This document shows, piece by piece, positions 8,781 through 18,200 of a stretch of 64,000 nucleotides of DNA (its first letter is position 1; each line of letters opens with the position of its first letter). The notes beneath the pieces were generated by a model. It was not told where the DNA came from. It searched no databases and saw only the letters and a program-made list of their open reading frames with translations. A program made the translations under genes and the position numbers. The stretch lies in contig NZ_JACJLV010000001.1 of NCBI RefSeq assembly GCF_016902415.1, forward strand, positions 62,001 to 126,000, written 5' to 3'. The DNA comes from Mordavella massiliensis (GTDB taxonomy: Bacteria; Bacillota; Clostridia; Lachnospirales; Lachnospiraceae).

Positions 8781-10175
8781 TTAGCGTTCTTTCCGCTGTT
8801 GTTCCTCTTTCTTTTTCCGATCCATTCCAAGGATATGCTCCACCGTTTGTTTCGCAGTCAGATATTCCTGCATATCCTTTCGTACCTGCCGGTATTCAGC
8901 GTAGGCTTTTTTCTTTTCTGTCAAAAGACGATTGTACTCCTCATGCAGTGATTGTCTGGACGGAACCTTTTTCCCAGGCAGCTGATCGAACGCCTGCTTT
9001 GCGACTTTATGAATCTGAATCTCTTCCCGGTGTTCTTCAAAAAACTTTTTGCTGTATCCGGATTTACGGTAGGCTTCATATATTGGTCGAGTCTTTGAAT
9101 AGTTATTGATGTGCGTCTGCAACGCTCCGATCTCAACCATTCTCTTTTCATCAGCTTTAATGATTTCGGACAATTCTCCAAATCGCTGACTCAGACGTTC
9201 CGCCAATGCAGACAGTTCTTCATAGTTGCCAATTCCTTTTTCCTTCAGAAGGCAAACGGTACGGGCAGCTTCTTTGCGGTTATATTTTTTCGCCCAGCGT
9301 TCATAGCCCGCCGATTTTCCTTCAGCCAGCTTTGCCTGAATATCAATCAGAAGGTTAAATTCTCTTTGCGTGTGAACCTGTTTGCTGGCTCTCGGAGTTT
9401 TCTGAACGGACTTTCCTGACAGTATTGCGGTTATATCCTCCAGGCTGTATCCGTCTCTAAGAGAGCGTAAACGAAGAAAGCTCTTTTCTCCGCTGTGCCG
9501 GAAAGCCGGGTTCTTCCCATCCTTAAATTCATATCCCAACTCCGAAAGCTGAAGAACAAATTCAGAAAAATCTTTTGGCTTCTTTTTCAGCACCTGGTCA
9601 ATCGTCGCACAAAGCTCATCTCGTTTGGAACGCTTTTTGGGGAAGACTGTCCTTTTTACCCGTTCCCGATATGGCTTCGGCTCAATAACCGACAATCCAT
9701 GCTCAATACAAACCATGTCACTTAATCGCTGAACCGCAAGTCCGGAAAGGAAAAAGTTCTTAAACTTGCGAGTACAATCCAGGGAAGTTGAATTATAAAT
9801 GATATGGTTATGGATATGCGACCGATCAATATGCGTCGCCACGATAAAGGCATGTTTTCCTTTTGTCCATCGCATTGCTGTTTCATAACCAACACGGTTC
9901 GCTTCTTCCGGTGTAATCTCCCCAGGTTTAAAAGACTGTCGTATCTGGTACGCAATGATGTCATTTTTCTGTTGCCTGCCTGTGATATGCTGGTACTGCC
10001 GCTTCGTCAGAAGAAACTCCTCATCAGCTGTTTTCGGGTCACATTCATAGGAACTGATATACTTTCCGTCATCCGTTTTTGCTGCGTTCTGGGAATAATC
10101 TGTACGGTCTGCCAGACACTGTGCCACCGTTTTTCCTTTGTTTACATGAAGGGCAATCAGTCTTGTTGCCGCCAT
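8781..10175 (-). CDS. MobP-type relaxase / mobilisation nuclease
   Basis: 464 residues, start MAATRLIALHVNKGKT. The relaxase nicks oriT and leads the strand into the recipient. Seen: the histidine triad region THIDRSHIHNHIIYNST near residues 113-129 and a candidate nucleophile Tyr near residue 27 (TDYSQ), then a long charged C-terminal half. This is the VirD2-like/MOBP pattern of Tn1549-type elements. It is separated from MobC by the CD1845-family membrane gene. It is the last gene of the transfer block before a strong terminator. Confidence 0.88.
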   Translation of the reverse strand: MAATRLIALHVNKGKTVAQCLADRTDYSQNAAKTDDGKYISSYECDPKTADEEFLLTKRQYQHITGRQQKNDIIAYQIRQSFKPGEITPEEANRVGYETAMRWTKGKHAFIVATHIDRSHIHNHIIYNSTSLDCTRKFKNFFLSGLAVQRLSDMVCIEHGLSVIEPKPYRERVKRTVFPKKRSKRDELCATIDQVLKKKPKDFSEFVLQLSELGYEFKDGKNPAFRHSGEKSFLRLRSLRDGYSLEDITAILSGKSVQKTPRASKQVHTQREFNLLIDIQAKLAEGKSAGYERWAKKYNRKEAARTVCLLKEKGIGNYEELSALAERLSQRFGELSEIIKADEKRMVEIGALQTHINNYSKTRPIYEAYRKSGYSKKFFEEHREEIQIHKVAKQAFDQLPGKKVPSRQSLHEEYNRLLTEKKKAYAEYRQVRKDMQEYLTAKQTVEHILGMDRKKKEEQQRKER

Positions 10176-10197
10176 CTTCTCACCATCCTCTCAAAAA

Positions 10198-10221
10198 ATA
10201 AGACTGCCCGCAGGCAGCCTT
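10198..10221 (-). terminator. Short hairpin with T-tract before the relaxase gene
   Basis: CTGCC and GGCAG arms around TGCG on the minus strand, then TCTTATTTTTT. It lies between the CD1845-family gene and relaxase, so it may lower read-through into relaxase. Confidence 0.5.
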
Positions 10222-10231
10222 ACCGATAGCT

Positions 10232-10537
10232 TTATGAAAAAATAAAATCGTGCAGGTTCTCTTTGATTCGTTCCCCGATTTCCTGAAACAAAACAAACAG
10301 AAACAATGCCGCATATACTGCAAGCCCAATTCCCACAAGCAGAGCAAGCTGCAACCACAGGGACTGAAAAACGCAGTAGATGCAACATCCGATGATGTAC
10401 AGGATCAGTGCTCCTATGGCAAAAGATGAAACATCCAGAGCAAGCTTTGCCAGAAAACAAATCAGACTCAGAACAAACAATACCGGCAGTACAATCAGCT
10501 TTAAAATGATTTTCAATAAAAATTTCAGGAATCTCAT
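10232..10537 (-). CDS. Small multi-pass membrane protein (CD1845 family)
   Basis: 101 residues, start MRFLKFLLKIILKLIV behind AAGGGG. Three hydrophobic helices cover about residues 5-30, 36-58 and 62-84, with a short charged tail. It matches the small membrane protein found beside relaxase in Clostridioides difficile-type conjugative elements. The role is unknown; location suggests membrane support of transfer. A longer overlapping frame (10191-10640) is not the gene. Confidence 0.75.
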   Translation of the reverse strand: MRFLKFLLKIILKLIVLPVLFVLSLICFLAKLALDVSSFAIGALILYIIGCCIYCVFQSLWLQLALLVGIGLAVYAALFLFVLFQEIGERIKENLHDFIFS

Positions 10538-10646
10538 AGAAGCACACCCCTTTCTTTCTTACTCTTATTATACTGTTTTGAAAAACGAAACACAACGATG
10601 TCAATATGTACAGCTGCTGCATTTTCATGCCGCAGCCCATGTTTGA

Positions 10647-10979
10647 TTACTGAATACTGGACAGACGAACCAGCACCTCCTTCATGTCGTCCCAGATTTC
10701 CTCCAGCCGTTCCTGCAAATCTCTGATATCAGATTCATAAATGCTGCCTGTTTCATTGGCTCTCCTGGCATATTGATTCAGGTTGTTACTGCATCTTCTC
10801 AGAAGGGAAACCAGTGCTTTCACGTCCTGCAAATCCAGATTGATGCAGTATCCGTCCAATGCCATTTTCCGAAGGTAGGCTCCCATGCTCCGAATACCCA
10901 GCTCATCCATTTTTTCATGGATTCTCTGTACTTCTTCTTTGGATGCCAGAAAATGAACGTCCTGATCCCGTCTGCCCAT
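10647..10979 (-). CDS. mobC: Relaxosome accessory protein MobC
   Basis: 110 residues. The N-terminus is a ribbon-helix-helix-like region (DVHFLASKEEVQRIHEKMDEL) followed by the typical MobC stretch NLNQYARRANETGSIYESDI. MobC proteins open the DNA at oriT and help relaxase bind. Its ATG overlaps the helicase stop as TAATG, so the two are translationally coupled. The relaxase gene lies two genes downstream. Confidence 0.88.
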   Translation of the reverse strand: MGRRDQDVHFLASKEEVQRIHEKMDELGIRSMGAYLRKMALDGYCINLDLQDVKALVSLLRRCSNNLNQYARRANETGSIYESDIRDLQERLEEIWDDMKEVLVRLSSIQ

Positions 10980-12751
10980 TACAGCACCTCCTCACGCCCC
11001 GCAGATACACGATACGGAAGAACGTGCTCTGATCTGGATTTCAAGTCTGCCAGAACAGACGGCTTTTCCGAATACTCCACTTCCTCATGTTCAGGCAACG
11101 TATCTTCCATGTTCAGAGCCGCATCCAGTTCCGCCAGACGAGCACTCTTTTGAGCAAGTTCCGCTTCCTGTGGGAATGGTTTACCCAATTCTGCTTTTGT
11201 TGCTTCCTGCTGATTATAGAGATTTATCAGCCTGTCTCTGGCATTTTCCATCTTCTCCGGAATACCGGAAAGAGCATTATCCAGTCGAATGATATTTCCC
11301 CTAGCATCAGTTCCAAGCGGTACTCGATGGCTTACAGCGCCTTTCAGGACAATATCAAACTCATACTGAAAACTGTCAAATGAAAGCTCCATCTGAAAGC
11401 CACGATAATTTCCAAGAGAGATTGGCTCAGTCCCTTTCATCTCTTTGCAGGCGGCAAGAATCATCTCACCGGCATCCGCTTTTTCTGAATAGTGTTTTCC
11501 CAAAATCTCCATGCCACAGAATCCATCAGTAATCTGCGGATGAGATTCCGCTGTTTTGTTGTCTGCTTCAAACCCATGAACATAACCTGTCTGCTTTTCA
11601 ATCTCTGCCGGGAAATATTTCAGGAGCTTATCCTCCATCCGGTACTGCTGGCTCTGATAATCAGCTTTCAAAACCTTCAGCCTTGCCACATCAATATCCA
11701 AGTCCATCTTTTCCTTAATCAGCGGATTTCCGGCACACAGAGCCTTGATCTCCGCATAGGACAATGCCTGTTCATCCACATCATCACAGGAACGGACGGG
11801 TGATTTCGATGTCATAATCTGCGAGATAAACTTCTGTTTGTTTTCCAGAGTTTGGTAAAGATACGCATCGAAGGTTCCTTCCGTGACGTACTGGTAAATT
11901 TGTACTTCCTTATTTTGATTTCCCTGACGGATAATACGCCCATTTCGTTGTGTCATATCAGAAGGACGCCAGCCCACATCCAAATGGTGGAGTGCAATCA
12001 GGCAATCCTGGCAGTTTGTCCCGGCTCCCATTTTCTGCGTACTGCCAAGCAGTACACGCACCTGACCGGTACGAACTTTCGCAAACAGTTCCTTCTTCTT
12101 CGCTTCCGAATCGGCATCATGAATAAATGCTATCTCATTTTCCGGAACACCTCCCGCAATCAGTTTTGCTTTGATGTCATCATAAACGTTGAAATTCCCA
12201 TCGTTTTTCGGAGTGGATAGGTCACAGAACAGCAGCTGTGTCAGCCTGCCCTCTTTCCCTTCTTCCCAGATACGGAGCACATTCCGGACGCAGGCGTTGA
12301 GTTTGCTGTTTGGGTCATCGGGAAGAAGCGGATTCATCAGACGCTGATCCAGCCCCAGCTTTCTTCCATCTGACGTTATCTTGAGCATATTATCTTCCGA
12401 TGGGTCTACCATGCCGGAGTGTACCGCCGCCGCACGCTCGGAAAGTTCTGCTACCATGTCTCTTTGATAGTCGGACGGCTGAACAACAACGGTTTCAAAC
12501 TTTGCTTCCGGAACAGGAAGATTGAGCTGGTCGGAGGTTTTTATATCTGCCACTTCCCGGAACATATTCATCAGCTCAGGCAGATTAAAAAACTTCGCAA
12601 ACCTGGTTCTGGCACGGTATCCCGTACCTTCAGGAGCCAGTTCGATGGCAGTGGTTGTTTCACCGAAAATAGATGCCCAGCAATCAAAATGCGTCAGGTT
12701 CTTCTTCTGGAGTGTATCATATTGAAGGTAACGCATTACCGTGTAAAGCTC
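10979..12751 (-). CDS. Methylase-helicase protein, 3' exon (C-terminal 590 residues)
   Basis: Second exon of the giant ICE helicase. Translation resumes at GAG CTT TAC ACG (ELYTVMRYLQYDTLQ) directly after the intron end at 12752. It carries the second RecA-like helicase lobe, seen as LLGSTQKMGAGTNCQDCLIALHHLDVGWRPSDMTQRNGRIIRQGNQ, which includes SNF2 motifs V and VI (QRNGRIIRQG). Coiled, charged segments follow. The gene ends in a TAATG overlap with mobC. Without splicing this half would have no start codon of its own in a natural position. Confidence 0.9.
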   Translation of the reverse strand, partial: ELYTVMRYLQYDTLQKKNLTHFDCWASIFGETTTAIELAPEGTGYRARTRFAKFFNLPELMNMFREVADIKTSDQLNLPVPEAKFETVVVQPSDYQRDMVAELSERAAAVHSGMVDPSEDNMLKITSDGRKLGLDQRLMNPLLPDDPNSKLNACVRNVLRIWEEGKEGRLTQLLFCDLSTPKNDGNFNVYDDIKAKLIAGGVPENEIAFIHDADSEAKKKELFAKVRTGQVRVLLGSTQKMGAGTNCQDCLIALHHLDVGWRPSDMTQRNGRIIRQGNQNKEVQIYQYVTEGTFDAYLYQTLENKQKFISQIMTSKSPVRSCDDVDEQALSYAEIKALCAGNPLIKEKMDLDIDVARLKVLKADYQSQQYRMEDKLLKYFPAEIEKQTGYVHGFEADNKTAESHPQITDGFCGMEILGKHYSEKADAGEMILAACKEMKGTEPISLGNYRGFQMELSFDSFQYEFDIVLKGAVSHRVPLGTDARGNIIRLDNALSGIPEKMENARDRLINLYNQQEATKAELGKPFPQEAELAQKSARLAELDAALNMEDTLPEHEEVEYSEKPSVLADLKSRSEHVLPYRVSAGREEVL

Positions 12752-12813
12752 ATAAGGTAGGAAACGCCACGCCATACTTCCTTTCGTCCGTGGTCTTGGC
12801 GTAACCCCCTCCA

Positions 12814-12847
12814 GAACCGTGCTTACACCTCTCGATGTACACGGCTC
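12814..12847 (-). ncRNA. Group II intron domain V
   Basis: 34 bases, the standard length. Minus-strand sequence begins GAGCCGTGTACATC and ends AAGCACGGTTC, forming the two-helix hairpin with the catalytic AGC triad near its 5' side. It lies 8 bases after the maturase stop codon. Confidence 0.92.
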
Positions 12848-12855
12848 GCCATCTT

Positions 12856-14670
12856 TCATAGTTTAAGTGATTTTGTCTTTGCTTCTTCGTAGCATTTCGG
12901 GCAGAGAGCCAATGACTTCCGCCTTTTCAGTAACATCAGTTCATCAAATTCATTATCAGCGTTCAAATCTTTTAAGCGCTTTACATGGTGCATATACACT
13001 TTCACGGGGTTTGCTCCGCACATCTCGCATTGTCCGCTTTTTAAACGTCCTGCAAGACTATTCGGTTTTATCTGCCCTCTGTATTTCGGCATAATGTCTA
13101 CAAATTCAGGTGCGATATTGTTATTACGCCTAAATCCTTCATTGTAAAACTCACACCGCTTTGTTCCACTCTTGGTTTTGTAATCTGCGCCAAAGTCGCC
13201 CTTTACGCTACGGTATTTCTTATACATCTTCATAACAGAAGAATTATATTTTGCCGCCAACGTCTTTAAACAGCTTCCACGCATGATAGAATGAAATTTC
13301 CCCAGATTGCATACATTGATTGCTAACCTGTAATAATTGTACAATCCTCTGATTTCAGAATTATATTTACTGATGATTGCCACATCGTCTAATGGCATAA
13401 GCGCCCCTCTGTGGAGTGGCTTCCAAATCTCTTTGCCGTTTTCGTCTTTTTTGATTTTAAACGCACCGTATTCGTGCAGTTTCGCAATCCATTTTTCTTT
13501 CGGCATATATAACTGCACTTTTCCATACCACACCCGTTGCAGACCTTTTTTCGTCCGCTTTGTGTCCTGACTTCTTGATATTCTTATGTCGTATCCAAGA
13601 TACCGCACCTTTTCAGAGGAATGGGTAACGTGAGTTTTCTCCTCCGACATTGTGAGATTTAGCTTGTCTTTTAGAAATATCTTTACCTGTTCCTTGATAT
13701 TTTCAGCATCCTGCTTTGAACCTGTTATTGAAATCAGGAAATCGTCAGCGTAACGGTTGTATTGAAGTCTTTTGTAATTCTCATCCATCTCGTCTAAATG
13801 TGGTGTGGACAACATCACTTTCCTTGCTTCTTTAAATGCTGCTAGGTTTGCTTCTGTGCGCTCTATTTCCAGATTTTTCTGCGCTTTCCGATAAGCCCAG
13901 CGTACCTTATCATGGTCTTTGTGGACTTTACGGCTTCTTGTATCGCCTTTGTCAAAACTCTTTTTCATCCTTGCCATGAACTCATCAAGTTCATTCAGAT
14001 AGATGTTGGCAAGTATCGGACTGACACCGGAGCCTTGTGGACTGCCGGAGTACGTTTCATGGTATGTCCACTGTTCCATATATCCTGCCCTTAGAAACTT
14101 CCACATCAGCGATATGAACGCTTCATCTTTTATGCGCTTTCTCAAAAGCTGTATTGTGATATGGTGGTCGAAGCTGTCAAAACAAGCCTTAATGTCTCCT
14201 TCGATTATCCACTTTGCACCAGTGAACAGCGTTACGATTTCTTTTAACGCTGTGTGGCAACTTCTTTTCGGTCTGAAACCATGTGAATTATCAGAGAATG
14301 TCGGCTCATAGATTGCTTCAAGTATCATACGGACAACTTCCTGTAACAGTTTATCGTCCGTTGACGGAATCCCCAATGGGCGCTTTTTACTGCTGTTTTT
14401 CTTCGCAATATAAACACGCCTTGCAGGGTTCGGCTGGTATGAGTGGTCTCTCAGCTTCTGAATGAGCTTTTCAATGCGCTCCATGCTCATACCGTCAAGA
14501 GTGAATCCGTCTGCACCTGCCGTCATGCTCCCCTGAGAGGTCGCAATATTCTGGTATGCAAGCAGATAGAACTCTGGGTTGTACAGGTTACGGTATAATT
14601 TCTCGTACCTGTACTCTTTGTTTTTTGCTTTTTCACTTAAACTTTTCAATACATTTTCGGGACTTCTCAT
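12856..14670 (-). CDS. ltrA: Group II intron reverse transcriptase/maturase with HNH endonuclease
   Basis: 604 residues. It assists splicing and copies intron RNA into a DNA target. The reverse-transcriptase domain spans about 50-380 with the catalytic NRYADDFLIS near residue 304-313. The maturase (X) domain spans roughly 400-530. The C-terminal endonuclease is an HNH zinc type: CEMCGANPVKVYMHHVKRL, then LALCPKCYEE. All parts look whole, unlike many decayed copies. ATG at 14670 is preceded by GTGAGG. The gene is on the same strand as the host helicase gene, as expected for a splicing intron. Confidence 0.95.
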   Translation of the reverse strand: MRSPENVLKSLSEKAKNKEYRYEKLYRNLYNPEFYLLAYQNIATSQGSMTAGADGFTLDGMSMERIEKLIQKLRDHSYQPNPARRVYIAKKNSSKKRPLGIPSTDDKLLQEVVRMILEAIYEPTFSDNSHGFRPKRSCHTALKEIVTLFTGAKWIIEGDIKACFDSFDHHITIQLLRKRIKDEAFISLMWKFLRAGYMEQWTYHETYSGSPQGSGVSPILANIYLNELDEFMARMKKSFDKGDTRSRKVHKDHDKVRWAYRKAQKNLEIERTEANLAAFKEARKVMLSTPHLDEMDENYKRLQYNRYADDFLISITGSKQDAENIKEQVKIFLKDKLNLTMSEEKTHVTHSSEKVRYLGYDIRISRSQDTKRTKKGLQRVWYGKVQLYMPKEKWIAKLHEYGAFKIKKDENGKEIWKPLHRGALMPLDDVAIISKYNSEIRGLYNYYRLAINVCNLGKFHSIMRGSCLKTLAAKYNSSVMKMYKKYRSVKGDFGADYKTKSGTKRCEFYNEGFRRNNNIAPEFVDIMPKYRGQIKPNSLAGRLKSGQCEMCGANPVKVYMHHVKRLKDLNADNEFDELMLLKRRKSLALCPKCYEEAKTKSLKL

Positions 14671-15257
14671 AATGCCTCACGCACCTTTCCTTATTATTTG
14701 TATTGAAGAAAGACTGTCTCCCTTCGCCATGTGGACGGCTTTCCCGTCCTCGGACTACTACGGAGACTCTGTTGCCATAGTAAATATTCAGAGTCACTTT
14801 TCTCATAGCACTCATAGCCGATTTTCGGCATTTTACCTTAGGCAATCCCCGTTTAGAACTGTAATAACATAAGCCTGTTATGATTTCGGATGTGACGTTC
14901 GTCGTTTTCCATTATCCTATGGCTGATTTACTCTGGGTATCTTGTGGATACGCATGGCCGACTCATATCCACCAGAGTACATGCGAGTATAACTTCCTTA
15001 CGCATGGAGCAACATTTTGCCCAATCTCCGACTGTCATTCAGGCAGTTTAGCTTTCATCCTTATTCATAACTTTTCGCCACTACCACGCAAACACTTTGG
15101 AAGTTTCCGTGTTTCGTGCCCTCCGACATGCTACACTCCCCATCGGGTTTCCCCTTTTGGATAAGTCGGGTGACGATAGGGTGCGGATTATTCCGCTTTG
15201 ATACCTTGCCCTATTACTTGCTCAAGGTAAGATTATTACAGCCCCTTACGGGCGCAC

Positions 15258-18200
15258 GGTCATGGAATTGGACACGGGAGTGCCAGTCGCAAAGACCACG
15301 CCACGCCCGCCGGTCAGTTCATCCATATAGCGGCATTTCATGAACATATCCGAAGATTTCTGGGCTTCCGAAGTGGACAGACCTGCCACATTCCTCATTT
15401 TTGTGTACAAAAAGAGGTTTTTGAACGCATGACTCTCATCCACATACAGGCGGTCAACCCCCAGCTGTTCAAAGGTTACCACATCATCTTTGCGGTCAGT
15501 GGCAAGAAGTTTCTCCAGCCTTGTTTCCAGGGATTTCCGTGTTTTTTCCATCTGCTTGATCGTGAAATTTTCGCCACGCTGATATTTCAGCTCTGCAATC
15601 GCATTTTCGATCTCGTCAATCTGTTCCCGGAGCTGTCGTTCCTGCCGTTCCGGAGAAAGCGGGATTTTTTCAAACTGGCTGTGCCCGATAATCACCGCAT
15701 CGTAATCACCGGTCGAAATCCTCGCACAAAATTTTTTGCGGTTTGCCGTTTCAAAGTCCTTTTTTGTCGCTACCAGAAGTTTTGCACTGGGATACAGCCG
15801 CAGAAACTCATTTGCCCACTGTAAAGTCAGATGATTCGGCACGACAAACAACGCTTTCTGACTCAGTCCCAGACGCTTGCTTTCCATAGCGGAAGCCGCC
15901 ATTTCAAAGGTTTTTCCTGCGCCTACTTCGTGCGCCAGAAGTGTATTGCCACCGTAAAGTACATGAGCAATCGCATTCCTCTGGTGCTCCCGAAGGGTAA
16001 TATCGGGATTCATGCCACCGAAGCGGATATGACTTCCATCATATTCACGGGGACGGGTCGAATTAAACAGCTCATTATAGGTTCGAGTTAAATCTTCCCG
16101 GCGTTGCGGGTCTTTCCACACCCAGTCACGAAACGCATCTTTGATTGCCTGTTGTTTCTGCTGTGCCAGAGTTGTTTCCTTTTTGTTGAGGACACGTTTC
16201 TGTTTTCCGTCTGCACTCTCGACAGTATCATAGACACGAATATCTTTCAGATTCAGCGTTTCTTCCAGGATACGATACGCATTGGCTCTTTCGGTTCCAT
16301 AGGTCATATATGCCGCCACATCGTTATAGCCCGGAGAACTTTTTCCGGTGATTCTCCATTCCGCAGTAAATTCGGAATACTTTACTTCAATATTTTTCCG
16401 AAGATAGAATGGAGTTTCAAAGGTTTCCTGCATGAACTGCTGGATATAATCAGGAGAAACCCAGGTCGCCCCCAGCCGCACGTCAATCTCGGAAGCATCC
16501 AGGTCTTTCGGCTGTGCTTTCTGCAATGCCTGTACATTGATTTCAAAAGAAGCATCGTTTTGTGCCGCTATCTGAGCAATACGCAGCTTGTTTCGTACAT
16601 CGCCGGAAAGGTATTCATCGGCGGTCTGCCAGCCGGAAACCGCATCGTCCGGAGCCATCGGGTCTTTGAAGATAACTCCTTTCAGCTCTGCTTTGATGGA
16701 ATCATATTCGCCTGGAGTCCCCAGAAGTTCCGCCATATAAGGCAGATCCACCTTGCCACGCTCACCAATGGAAACCGCCAGTGCTTCCGACGGAGTATCA
16801 ACGCCGCTTATCCGGCGTTCCGGTTTGATCGTCCGCCTGGTGAACATATCCGCCTTGCTTTTCAGATTGCCGTCTTCATCAATGTTTTCCAGTGAACACA
16901 GAAGATAGTAAGAAGAATCATCCGCAAAGACCTGACCATTGGCACGGTTATTGATCAGCCCGTTTTTGTCGGTAAAAGCATCATAGGCAGCGTTTAACTC
17001 TTCCTGTTTTTTCCGGATCATCTCATCTGGATAATCTTCCAGCTGATATTCAATCAGCTCGTTGACAATCCGGCGAAGCTCTACCATACCGCAGACACGC
17101 TCTTTGGCTTTTTCATTCAGCTCTACCAGACGCATTACGGAATTTTCTCGGAAATATACGTCACCATCCACCACAGCGTAAGAGAAATTTTTCACGTCCG
17201 GTCTAGCTGGAATCGTAAGCTGCTCTTTTTTCTGACTGCCAGCTTCCTCGGTAAGCTCCACTGGCGTATAAGTGCCCCCGATCTGAGCTACAGCTTTATG
17301 AAGCAGTTCCGCCAGCTCCGCACCTTCACGGGGATGCACTGTAAGCTCATCCTTGCCGTATTGTGTGCTCTCCGCCGAAAGCTCACCAAGAATCATTTCC
17401 GGATGCTCCACAAAATAGCTGTTCATGGTGTATCCATCCGGTGTAGTGTTCAGATGAACCCAGTCCGGTACAATATCCACCGGGTGGTCACGCTTCTGAA
17501 GAAAGATAATATCAGATACCACTTCTGTACCGGCATTTGCCTTGAACGCATTATTAGGCAGACGGATTGCTCCCAGCAGTTCTGCTCTCTGTGCAATATA
17601 CCGGCGAGCATCGGAGTTTTTGGAATCCATCGTAAAACGGCTGGTCACAAAGGCAACTACACCGCCCGGACGCACCTGGTCTAAGGCTTTGGCGAAAAAA
17701 TAGTTGTGAATCGAAAATCCCAGCTTGTCATAGGGCTTATCCGCAACCTTGTAGTTTCCAAAGGGAACATTGCCAACTGCCAAATCATAAAAATCACGAC
17801 GGTCGGTAGTTTCAAATCCTGCCACCCTAATTTCCGCATTGGGATAAAGTTTCTGAGCGATACGCCCGCTGACGGAATCCAGCTCCACACCGTACAGATT
17901 GCTGTTTCGCATGGTATCCGGCAGCATTCCGAAAAAGTTTCCGATTCCCATTGCAGGCTCCAGAATATTCCCGCTTTCAAATCCCATTTGTTCAACAGCA
18001 TCATAAATGGCACGGATAACGGTAGGACTGGTGTAATGAGCGTTCAGGGTACTGGCTCTTGCCGCCGCATATTCCTCCTGAGAAAGAGCTGCACGAAGTT
18101 CCCGGAACTCACCTGCCCAATTTGCCTTGTTTTCATCGAAAGCGTCCGCAAGTCCGCCCCAGCCGACATACCGGGAAAGGATTTCCTGCTCTTCCGGTGC

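Larger units (their letters stand above)
12752..15257 (-). mobile_element. Complete group II intron inserted in the helicase gene
   Basis: 2,506 bases. The 5' end reads GTGCGCCCGTAAGGGG, a classical group II start, with its first base at 15257. The 3' end reads CCTACCTTAT (ends in AY) at 12752. Domain V is intact at 12814-12847, and domain VI follows. Joining 15258 to 12751 restores the helicase frame exactly as GTPVSNSMT-ELYTVMRYLQ. The intron encodes a full-length reverse transcriptase/maturase with an HNH domain, so it is probably splicing-competent and mobile. The region 14671-15257 is intron RNA (domains I-IV) with no gene. Confidence 0.93.

Noticed and set aside
10191-10640. 149-residue overlapping frame over the CD1845-family gene
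   Set aside because: The shorter frame has the ribosome site and the clean membrane-protein pattern.
14671-15245. Several plus-strand frames in the intron
   Set aside because: They lie in intron RNA domains and show no protein-like features.
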